Shown here: one piece after another, positions 1 to 5,356 of the stretch | Layout of the letters: the number at the start of each line of letters is the position of its first letter | How positions within the stretch are numbered: position 1 is the stretch's first letter | DNA from: Cyanobacteria bacterium T3Sed10_344R1 | GTDB taxonomy: Bacteria > Cyanobacteriota > Cyanobacteriia > Phormidesmidales > Phormidesmidaceae | NCBI GenBank assembly: GCA_003566335.1 | Contig: PXDR01000121.1 | Location: 1 to 7,295, forward strand | Length of the DNA stretch: 7,295 bases | Direction: 5' to 3' | Translations under genes and position numbers: made by a program | The notes under the pieces: model-generated | The model's input: the letters and a program-made list of their open reading frames with translations, nothing else | Databases searched by the model: none | What the model was told of the DNA's origin: nothing

Positions 1-1464
1 AGAAACAAATGAGCTAACTTGGTGAATCCGAAAATCCGTCCATCGCTCCCAGAGGTAGCGCTGCCGCTGGCGCTCTTCGGCGCTGACGCTGCCGTTATCT
101 CTAGGCGAGAGTTCTGCCGGATCAACGCCCATCATCCGCCGAAACTCTTGGCGGGCCGCAGTGCCATAACCAAAGGGGCGGTTAGCACTGGGATCTTGAA
201 AGGGATAGCGGATGTAGTCGAGATGAATCCCAGCCACATCATAGTTGGTGATAATTTCGCTAATCAGCCGCAGCAAAAAGCTGCGGACTTGGCGGTTAGC
301 GGGGTCAAGGAAAGGCTTAGTCTGGCCCGGGGGCAATAAGTTTCCCCGATTATCGTAGGCAGCCCAGTCCGGGTGGGCGCTGAGGATCGGCCCCGGATAG
401 TCGTCGGGCTGATTGAGCAGGCGGTTATGGGGGATATTGCCAACAGCAAATGTCCACAGCCAGGCGTGGACTTCAATGTTGCGATCATGCCCTAACTCAA
501 CGGCTGCAGCCAAGGGATCCCAATGCCGAGTCAGGGGGTTCTGGGCTGGGGCAACCCGGCTGGGATAGATCGGGTATCCAGCATTAACTGTCTCAACAAA
601 AACCGTGTTGATGCCTGCCTCGGCCATGCGGTCAAACACCCGAGCCAAGCCCTGGTTTGAACCCGCCCGGACAATGCTGCCTCGGTCGAGCCACATGGCT
701 CGAATTTCCGGCTGAGCATAGGGGCGATCCATCGGGAACTCGCGCCACAGGGTGTTACGGGTTGCCAGCCAGCGATCTCGGGCTTCACCGAACTTTTGGT
801 CTTCGATTAAGGTTGTCCACTCGTCAATCAGCTCCCGTGCTTCTGCTAAAACCGGGTGCAGACTGGCGCTCAGGGGCCGGGTGCCTGCTGGGGCATCCCC
901 AGTGGCGGCCAAGAGCGATTCGTCTGTTTGGGCGGTGCGGAGCTCTGGGGTGTAGTCGAGGGAGCTGGCTGACAGCAGGGCGCTTTCAAATCGACCCACT
1001 AGGTTAATCAGCTCTTGGCGCATGTTGATCGCCAGCATCTGGCTAATCGGCTGATCGCCTGGCTGAATGTTCAACCCTGGTGGAGCGACCTGTTCGCTCG
1101 GGTCTTCGATCTGGGGCAGGGGACGGCGGGGCAGTTGCGCCAGGGTTTCTGGATCTGCTGCGGTTGGGATATCTAGGGGGGGTAACCCCAAGGCTGGAGC
1201 TAAGTCCCCGAGCGGATCAACTGAGGGGGGTGGAGGGGCGATCTCCAGCAGTGAATTCTCTAAGGATGAATCCGCTAAATCTGCCACGCCAAATCCAACG
1301 CCAGAAGCTGGCGTCAGGGCTGAGGGGAGCGGCGCTTGGGCAAAGGCTGAGATTCCGCTGCCGCTAATTGTGAGGGTGATGCCAACGGCAAAGGCTAGGA
1401 CTGCCCGGAGTGAGCGAGACCAGCGTAAACGAGTGTGAGTCAAGCGCAGTAAAAGTCTTGTCAT
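1..1464 (-). CDS. Secreted GHL10-type (family 10-like) glycosyl hydrolase, C-terminus cut by window edge
   Basis: The frame is open for 488 codons from an ATG at 1464 to the left edge; the stop lies outside. An in-frame TGA upstream with no ATG between makes 1464 the first usable start, although no Shine-Dalgarno is seen. Residues 1-42 form a signal peptide: an arginine-rich start, a hydrophobic stretch near 21-34, then AFA|QA. Residues 43 to about 140 are rich in Pro and Ala, and about 145-245 look helical. The GHL10 (PF02638, old DUF187) domain begins at IRAMWLDRG (254-262). It continues with GINTVFVETVNAGYPIYPS, HAWLWTF (333-339), FLDPANRQVR (about 385-394) and the core strand GIHLDYIRYP (412-421), whose D416 is the likely catalytic-site acid. 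The family cleaves cell-wall or other glycans; E. coli DigH (YddW) acts on denuded septal peptidoglycan. The substrate here is unknown. The export signal places it in the periplasm or outside. Family assignment is firm; cellular role is inferred. Confidence 0.88.
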   Translation of the reverse strand, partial: MTRLLLRLTHTRLRWSRSLRAVLAFAVGITLTISGSGISAFAQAPLPSALTPASGVGFGVADLADSSLENSLLEIAPPPPSVDPLGDLAPALGLPPLDIPTAADPETLAQLPRRPLPQIEDPSEQVAPPGLNIQPGDQPISQMLAINMRQELINLVGRFESALLSASSLDYTPELRTAQTDESLLAATGDAPAGTRPLSASLHPVLAEARELIDEWTTLIEDQKFGEARDRWLATRNTLWREFPMDRPYAQPEIRAMWLDRGSIVRAGSNQGLARVFDRMAEAGINTVFVETVNAGYPIYPSRVAPAQNPLTRHWDPLAAAVELGHDRNIEVHAWLWTFAVGNIPHNRLLNQPDDYPGPILSAHPDWAAYDNRGNLLPPGQTKPFLDPANRQVRSFLLRLISEIITNYDVAGIHLDYIRYPFQDPSANRPFGYGTAARQEFRRMMGVDPAELSPRDNGSVSAEERQRQRYLWERWTDFRIHQVSSFVS

Positions 1465-1662
1465 GCCAACCAGTGAGAGAAGAACGTAACGCTGTATCCA
1501 GCTCAGCAGTGGTTTCAGCTGTATTTTTCAGGAAGCGCCAGCTAGGGGCGCTCAACATTCCTTCTTACAGCTTGTTTTGCGACTTTCCCCCGAAAAGTAC
1601 CCAATATGTACGTTAAATCCTGCTAGGAACTGCGTGAATGGTCAGACATAACACCCGAGTGC

Positions 1663-1690
1663 CGATTTAACTGTGACAGTTTTTAAATCG
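1663..1690. repeat. Imperfect inverted repeat / hairpin
   Basis: CGATTT and AAATCG form the outer arms, AACTG and CAGTT the inner arms, around a TGA centre. Three extra T residues bulge on the right side. It lies about 70-100 bases upstream of the possible permease -10, so it could be a regulator site. It sits too far from any gene end to be an ordinary terminator. Its function is unknown. Confidence 0.5.
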
Positions 1691-1759
1691 CTTCAGGTAT
1701 TCGTAGCGCTTTTTAGCAGCACTTTGCAAGCCCAAAGCTACGGATTCCCCAGAGGTGGG

Positions 1760-1768
1760 TGAGATAAT
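1760..1768 (+). promoter_or_regulatory. Possible extended -10 promoter for the permease gene
   Basis: TG-A-GATAAT matches an extended -10 (TGnTATAAT) with one mismatch in the hexamer. No good -35 is present 17 bases upstream. Transcription would begin near 1775, leaving a leader of about 40 bases to the ATG at 1816. This argues against the alternative TTG start at 1777. The match is suggestive only. Confidence 0.35.
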
Positions 1769-1815
1769 GCTCGACATTGCCCGTTGCCAGCCCAGTCCCA
1801 AACGTCGCCCTAGCC

Positions 1816-2727
1816 ATGATTCTGCCCCTGTCTTCCCCTGCTGAACCAAATCTGCCGCCCCCAGCTGATTTACCCCAAATCCAGCGGCGGGGAGTGAGCC
1901 TGTCAATTTGGCTGATGCGGGTGGGGCTAGGGATTACAGCGGTCTTGGTTGCGATCGCACTTTTTGCGCCCCTCTTGCAGTCCTGGGGCTGGCTGCAAGA
2001 TCCCTTAGCGTCGATTAACAACCCGCCGCACCAGTCCCCCTCTGCCGACCATTGGTTTGGCACTGACGTTAGCGGCTACGACATTTTTGCCCGCACCTTG
2101 TTTGGCACCCGAGCCGCCTGGCAAGTGCTCTTGCTGTCCACTGCCATCAGCATGTTGATTGGGGTGCCCCTGGGCATGGTCAGCGGCTATTTGGGCGGCT
2201 GGCTAGATCGGGGGCTCCTGTTTCTGATGGACACGATTTACACCTTGCCAGGGCTACTGCTGTCGGCCACCCTGGCCTTTGTGGTGGATCGGGGGGTGCT
2301 AAACGCTGCGATCGCACTGAGTATTGCCTATGTGCCCCAGTACTACCGGGTGGTGCGTAACCACACCGTCAGCGTTAAAACCGAGCTGTTTATCGAAGCT
2401 GCCCAGGCCATGGGGGCGTCTACCTGGGTGGTGCTGAGCCGCTATTTGCTGCTGAACGTGGTGCAGAGCGTGCCCGTGCTGTTCACCCTCAATGCGGCAG
2501 ATGCGGTGTTGATTTTGGGCGGGCTGGGCTTTTTGGGTCTGGGCCTACCGGATCAAACCCCGGAATGGGGGGCTGATATCGGCAAAGCCCTGAGCGCCCT
2601 GCCCACGGGAATTTGGTGGCCTGCCCTATTTCCAGGTTTAGCGTTGACCACGATGGTGACAGGACTGTCCCTAGTGGGAGAAGGGTTGAATGATTTGATC
2701 AATCCCCTGGCGCAGCGACAGCGGTAA
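1816..2727 (+). CDS. OppC/DppC-type ABC transporter permease
   Basis: This 303-residue inner-membrane permease belongs to the BPD_transp_1 family, OppC/DppC branch, which imports di- or oligopeptides or nickel. After a Pro-rich cytoplasmic tail comes a first membrane helix near 29-54. The subgroup motif HWFGTDVSGYDIFARTLFGTR-like block follows at 79-99. Several further helices lie between 103 and 290. The cytoplasmic EAA coupling loop is E194-A-A-Q-A-M-G200, with the usual LP replaced by LL. The C-terminal block GFLGLGLPDQTPEWG (238-252), WWPALFPGLAL and LNDLINP are typical of OppC. An in-frame TTG at 1777 would add 13 residues, but the ATG at 1816 gives the better family length and fits the possible -10. 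No partner permease, ATPase or binding protein is adjacent, so partners and substrate must be encoded elsewhere. Substrate is not assigned. Confidence 0.9.
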   Translation: MILPLSSPAEPNLPPPADLPQIQRRGVSLSIWLMRVGLGITAVLVAIALFAPLLQSWGWLQDPLASINNPPHQSPSADHWFGTDVSGYDIFARTLFGTRAAWQVLLLSTAISMLIGVPLGMVSGYLGGWLDRGLLFLMDTIYTLPGLLLSATLAFVVDRGVLNAAIALSIAYVPQYYRVVRNHTVSVKTELFIEAAQAMGASTWVVLSRYLLLNVVQSVPVLFTLNAADAVLILGGLGFLGLGLPDQTPEWGADIGKALSALPTGIWWPALFPGLALTTMVTGLSLVGEGLNDLINPLAQRQR

Positions 2728-2755
2728 AGGCAGGCTGAAGGATTCGCTACCGCTG
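2719..2755. terminator. Possible terminator: inverted repeat straddling the permease stop codon
   Basis: CAGCGGTA (2719-2726) pairs perfectly with TACCGCTG (2748-2755) across 21 bases. The left arm overlaps the permease stop codon, and the element lies in the short convergent gap before the pstB stop. No T-run follows on either strand, so it is at best a weak or factor-assisted bidirectional terminator. Confidence 0.3.
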
Positions 2756-2772
2756 ATCGACTAGGCCGTTAA

Positions 2773-3579
2773 TCAACCAAACCGGCCCGACACATAGTCT
2801 CGGGTGGAGTCTTGCTGGGGATTGCTGAAGATGTTGGGGGTGTAGTCATATTCCACCAGATAGCCCACCTTGCCGCCATTGGGGGTGGGGGCGGCGTTAA
2901 AAAAGGCGGTACGGTCAGAAACCCGCGATGCCTGCTGCATGTTGTGGGTGACGATGATGATGGTGTACTGCTGTTTGAGGCTGTGCATTAACTCTTCCAC
3001 TTTGAGAGTGGAAATCGGGTCGAGGGCGGAGCAGGGTTCGTCCATCAAAATCACCTGTGGCCCCACGGCGATCGCTCGGGCAATGCACAGCCGCTGTTGC
3101 TGCCCCCCAGATAGAGAAAGGCCACTGTCCCGCAGCTTATCTTTGACTTCATCCCAGAGGGCTGCTTGCCGCAGGGATCGCTCCACCAGTTCATCCATGT
3201 CGCCGCGATAGCCGTTGATCCGAGCGCCAAAGGCAATATTTTCGTAGACGCTCTTGGGGAAGGGGTTGGGTTTTTGGAACACCATGCCCACATAGCGCCG
3301 CAACTGTACCGGATCAACGCTTTTGCCGTTGATGTCTTGGCCTTCTAGCAAAATCCGCCCCGTCATCCGCGCCCCGGTGATCAAATCATTCATGCGGTTG
3401 AAACAGCGCAGCACGGTACTCTTACCGCAGCCCGAGGGGCCAATTAACGCCACAATTTCATGGCGAGGAATCTCTAAATTCACATCCCGCACCGCCAGGA
3501 TGTTGTTGTAGTAGACCGACACGTTCTCGACTAATAGCGTCGTTGCCGTGACGTTGGGGGCAGAGGCGGGCACGACCAT
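2773..3579 (-). CDS. pstB: Phosphate ABC transporter ATP-binding protein PstB
   Basis: PstB is the ATPase of the PstSCAB high-affinity phosphate importer and works on the cytoplasmic face of the PstC/PstA channel. The 268-residue protein is complete and of family length. It shows Walker A GPSGCGKST (47-55), the Q-loop Q102 within VFQKPNPFPKSVYENIAFG (the KPNPFP and following segment are hallmarks of PstB), signature LSGGQQQR (156-163), Walker B VILMDEP (176-182), D-loop SALD and H-loop H212 in VTHNM. The C-terminus has the PstB-like pattern LVEYDYTPNIFSNP...TRDYVSGRFG. I chose the ATG at 3579; the longer frame from a GTG at 3672 would translate through a palindrome and a promoter-like element. 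No clear Shine-Dalgarno is seen. The permease downstream converges on it, and no pst partner lies upstream within the window, so it stands alone here. Phosphate control is expected, but no canonical Pho box is visible. Confidence 0.95.
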   Translation of the reverse strand: MVVPASAPNVTATTLLVENVSVYYNNILAVRDVNLEIPRHEIVALIGPSGCGKSTVLRCFNRMNDLITGARMTGRILLEGQDINGKSVDPVQLRRYVGMVFQKPNPFPKSVYENIAFGARINGYRGDMDELVERSLRQAALWDEVKDKLRDSGLSLSGGQQQRLCIARAIAVGPQVILMDEPCSALDPISTLKVEELMHSLKQQYTIIIVTHNMQQASRVSDRTAFFNAAPTPNGGKVGYLVEYDYTPNIFSNPQQDSTRDYVSGRFG

Positions 3580-3616
3580 GACAATACCGAAATAAAACAA
3601 CTCAGGGGAATAAGGC

Positions 3617-3625
3617 AGAATAGCA
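3617..3625 (-). promoter_or_regulatory. Possible extended -10 promoter for pstB
   Basis: On the minus strand TG-C-TATTCT reads as an extended -10. It gives a start near 3610 and a leader of about 30 bases to the ATG at 3579. No good -35 exists at the expected place, and the 22-bp palindrome lies immediately upstream of that place, as expected for an activated promoter. This is inferred from sequence only. Confidence 0.4.
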
Positions 3626-3646
3626 TCCAAACTCGGGGCGCTGTTG

Positions 3647-3668
3647 GGGGATTGCGATCGCAATCCCC
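3647..3668. repeat. 22-bp perfect palindrome containing a HIP1 site
   Basis: Arms GGGGATTGC and GCAATCCCC flank a GATC centre, so the symmetry is perfect over 22 bases and includes the HIP1 octamer at 3654-3661. It lies about 70-90 bases before the pstB ATG, just upstream of the presumed -35. It may be an operator, or a HIP1 copy with chance extended symmetry. Confidence 0.6.
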
Positions 3669-3883
3669 GCACGCTAGACGTTAGCCGCAGCCGTTAGGGA
3701 TCGGTCGAAACAGTTTGCAGTTGAGAGGTCTCTGACCTGTTTTGACCTCATTTTGGGCCACCAGTTAGCTGCTGCCTTAATGGTATCCTTCACGCGCAAA
3801 CCATAGATTCTGAGCCAGCTCTTCCCTAGGGTGGATTGATTGCCCCCTGAAGTCGCAACGGCGCTCATCAGCAGTATGTTTGG

Positions 3884-3906
3884 AACAGCCAAGGGAGCTG
3901 TTTTTT
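3884..3906 (+). terminator. Intrinsic terminator-like hairpin in the leader region of the AI-2E family gene
   Basis: AACAGC (3884-3889) pairs with GCTGTT (3897-3902) across a 7-base loop, and the T-run continues to 3906, six T in all. This has the shape of a small Rho-independent terminator on the plus strand. It ends 64 bases before the AI-2E start codon with no gene upstream on that strand. It would therefore end a short RNA or act as an attenuator. The stem is short, so strength is doubtful. Confidence 0.4.
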
Positions 3907-3954
3907 GAGCTCACGCCAGCGAGTTCGCGCCAGAAATCACCACAGTCGTTAGAT

Positions 3955-3958
3955 AGGA
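3955..3958 (+). promoter_or_regulatory. Ribosome-binding site that decides the AI-2E family start
   Basis: AGGA lies 12 bases before the ATG at 3971 but directly abuts the alternative in-frame TTG at 3959, leaving no spacer. This favours the ATG. Confidence 0.45.
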
Positions 3959-3970
3959 TTGAGCATCATC

Positions 3971-5014
3971 ATGAGTCCCAGGGGCAGCCGCAGAGACATT
4001 CAGCAAACTCTGGTTTCCGTCGGGGCGATTGGTCTGCTGATTGGCCTGGTGATCTTGCTGTGGGCTTTGGCTGATGTGCTGATGATGGTGTTTTTGGGGG
4101 TGTTGCTAGCCCTAGGGCTGCGGGCTTTGGCTGAGCCAGTAGAACGTTATACGCCCTTGTCTGCCATGGCGGCGCTGGCAGCGGTGGTGGTGGCGCTGCT
4201 GCTGTTGATTGGTCTTGGGGGGGCGCTACTGGTGCCAGCTGTGGCGTCTCAAACTGGGGAACTAGTGGAGCAGGTGCAGTCTGCTGCGGAACAACTCCAG
4301 TCGGTGTTGACCCAAACGCCCCTGGGGGATGTGGTGCCCGATGATGTCCTTGAGGAGAATGGCGGCGGCATTCCTGGGGTTGAAAATATTGTCAGTGGCC
4401 TGACGGAAACCTTTGCCGAAGGGTTTGGGGTACTGGCTAATGTGCTGTTTATCGTCTTTATTGGCCTGTTTGTGGCGGTTGATCCCCAGCGCTACCGCCA
4501 GGGGTTGATTCGCCTGGTGCCCCCCCGAGGGCGTCGCCGGGCTCAGGATATTGTGCAACAGGTGGTGCTGGGCCTCCGGTCTTGGCTGGCGGGGCGGATT
4601 GTCTCGATGGCTGCGATCGCAGTCATTATCAGCATTGGCTTGGGCCTGCTGGGAGTACCCCTAGCCCTAGCCCTGGGGGTACTGACCGGGCTGCTGGAGT
4701 TTATTCCAGTGGTGGGGCCGCTGCTGTCCGCCGTCCCGGCAGTGCTGATGGGCTTCACTGTAGATCCCATGCGGGCACTGTATGTCGCCCTCTTTTACCT
4801 GGCGGTACAGCAGCTAGAGGGGAACGTCCTCACCCCGATTGTGCAGCTCAAAACTGCGTCATTGCCGCCCGTGCTGACCTTAACCGCAGTGCTGGCAATG
4901 GGGCTGCTAGTTGGGCCGTTGGGCGTTCTAGTCGCCACGCCCCTGGCCGTCGTGATGATTATTCTGGTGCAGGAACTGTACGTCAAAGACTTTCTAGAGG
5001 GTCGTCAACCATAG
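3971..5014 (+). CDS. AI-2E family (PerM/UPF0118) membrane transporter
   Basis: This 347-residue polytopic protein belongs to PF01594, named after the E. coli autoinducer-2 exporter TqsA but also containing PerM, YdiK and Na+/H+ antiporter-like members. Length is normal. Hydrophobic segments lie near 14-35, 36-54, 66-91, 153-171, 211-236, 237-262, 268-282 and 298-334. Between the third and fourth is a soluble stretch (about 93-150) that begins with a helical run rich in Glu and Gln. Family signatures are EFIPVVGPLLSAVP (243-256), QQLEGNVLTPIVQ (280-292) and the C-terminal GPLGVLVATPLAVV (315-328). The ATG at 3971 is preferred over a TTG four codons upstream because of AGGA spacing. It converges on the tRNA-Gln gene. 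The family is clear, but the transported substrate cannot be told from sequence; cyanobacterial AI-2 signalling should not be assumed from the name. Confidence 0.92.
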   Translation: MSPRGSRRDIQQTLVSVGAIGLLIGLVILLWALADVLMMVFLGVLLALGLRALAEPVERYTPLSAMAALAAVVVALLLLIGLGGALLVPAVASQTGELVEQVQSAAEQLQSVLTQTPLGDVVPDDVLEENGGGIPGVENIVSGLTETFAEGFGVLANVLFIVFIGLFVAVDPQRYRQGLIRLVPPRGRRRAQDIVQQVVLGLRSWLAGRIVSMAAIAVIISIGLGLLGVPLALALGVLTGLLEFIPVVGPLLSAVPAVLMGFTVDPMRALYVALFYLAVQQLEGNVLTPIVQLKTASLPPVLTLTAVLAMGLLVGPLGVLVATPLAVVMIILVQELYVKDFLEGRQP

Positions 5015-5053
5015 ACCGCTCTAAAAGTCACTCTAAACAGGCTGCTTAAAAAA

Positions 5054-5125
5054 CTGGGGTGCTAGGATTCGAACCTAGGAATGGCGGGACCAAAACCCGC
5101 TGCCTTACCACTTGGCCACACCCCA
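5054..5125 (-). tRNA. tRNA-Gln (anticodon UUG)
   Basis: The minus strand folds as a full 72-base cloverleaf. The seven-pair acceptor stem starts TGGGGTG and closes with CACCCCA, including the U1-A72 pair typical of tRNA-Gln. The D loop contains AGTGGTAAG. The anticodon stem GCGGG/CCCGC encloses the loop TTTTGGT with anticodon TTG (plus-strand 5091-5093). The T arm is CTAGG-TTCGAAT-CCTAG. The base after the acceptor stem is G, the usual glutamine discriminator; CCA is not encoded. A run of six T follows the gene at once on its own strand. It reads CAA and CAG codons. In cyanobacteria this tRNA is normally charged with glutamate and then amidated by GatCAB (family knowledge). Confidence 0.97.
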
Positions 5126-5157
5126 ACGGCTCAGCGTTTTACCGCTTCAGCTTAAGT

Positions 5158-5188
5158 ATAGTAACAGCCTGGGACTGTACATTGTCAA
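5158..5188 (-). promoter_or_regulatory. Sigma70-type promoter of tRNA-Gln
   Basis: On the minus strand a perfect -35 TTGACA (5188-5183) is followed after 19 bases by TACTAT (5163-5158). Transcription would start near 5150, giving a 25-base leader before the tRNA. The spacer is longer than the optimal 17. Confidence 0.5.
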
Positions 5189-5273
5189 GATTGTCTCACT
5201 ATTTTCAGCAATTCCTTTTCAGCCATTCCCAGTATGGCTTTTCTGTCTTAGCCAATCCGCTCAGGCCGAGCTG

Positions 5274-5302
5274 TGAGCTTGTCGAACAGTCGAAGCCTGT
5301 TC
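5274..5302. repeat. Short repeat cluster with small hairpin
   Basis: TGAGCTTGTCGAA (5274-5286) is followed by a second GTCGAA (5289-5294). GAACAG (5284-5289) and CTGTTC (5297-5302) form a 6-bp hairpin with a 7-base loop. It lies 28 bases beyond the stop of the DUF6816-like gene. It may be one copy of a dispersed intergenic repeat; only one is in this window. Confidence 0.3.
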
Positions 5303-5317
5303 ACCCATTCAACCGGC

Positions 5318-5356
5318 TCAGAGGCTGTTTTATTGAGCTAACGGAGCGGCCTCTGA
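5318..5356. terminator. Possible terminator: inverted repeat straddling the DUF6816-like stop codon
   Basis: TCAGAGGC (5318-5325) pairs perfectly with GCCTCTGA (5349-5356) across 23 bases that include the stop codon at 5330-5332. No T-run follows, so termination is only a possibility; it might instead protect the mRNA 3' end. Confidence 0.3.

Larger units (their letters stand above)
1465..1815. other. Divergent intergenic region between the glycosyl hydrolase and permease genes
   Basis: About 350 bases hold no convincing gene; short open frames here lack any recognisable protein. It must carry the promoters for both flanking genes. Visible elements are a GTAC-N7-GTAC inverted pair (1597-1611), an imperfect hairpin (1663-1690) and a possible extended -10 for the permease (1760-1768). 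I could not identify a convincing promoter for the minus-strand hydrolase gene. Confidence 0.6.
3580..3970. other. Divergent intergenic region between pstB and the AI-2E family gene
   Basis: About 390 bases without a convincing gene. From left to right it holds a possible pstB -10 (3617-3625), a 22-bp palindrome (3647-3668), tandem TGACCT motifs (3733-3748), a terminator-like hairpin on the plus strand (3884-3906) and the ribosome-binding site of the AI-2E gene (3955-3958). A 64-codon minus-strand frame (ATG at 3868, stop at 3674) has no features I recognise; I do not call it a gene. Confidence 0.55.
5126..5329. other. Intergenic region upstream of tRNA-Gln
   Basis: About 200 bases with the tRNA promoter (5158-5188) and, near the DUF6816-like gene end, short repeats (5274-5302). 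I see no protein gene. A 105-codon plus-strand frame here begins inside the tRNA and is spurious. Confidence 0.6.

Noticed and set aside
1067..1438. Gly/Ser-rich plus-strand frame
   Set aside because: Antisense shadow of the Pro-rich linker of the glycosyl hydrolase.
1..1464. Apparent lack of a long gene, with only short frames on both strands
   Set aside because: Direct translation of the minus strand shows one frame open from 1464 to the left edge with continuous GHL10 homology; the short frames are shadows and there is no frameshift.
1597..1611. NtcA- or LexA-like site: GTAC-N7-GTAC
   Set aside because: The GTA to TAC spacing is 9, not the 8 required for NtcA, and the spacing is too wide for the cyanobacterial LexA box.
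3580..3672. Longer pstB from a GTG at 3672
   Set aside because: The extra 31 residues match nothing in PstB and would translate through the palindrome and the promoter-like element.
3674..3868. 64-codon minus-strand frame upstream of pstB
   Set aside because: No recognisable family, no ribosome-binding site and no coding character; it overlaps regulatory-looking sequence. It could be a gene remnant, but I cannot support that.
4582..5049. 155-codon plus-strand frame inside the AI-2E gene
   Set aside because: Alternate-frame shadow of a well-supported membrane protein gene, with low-complexity GC-driven composition.
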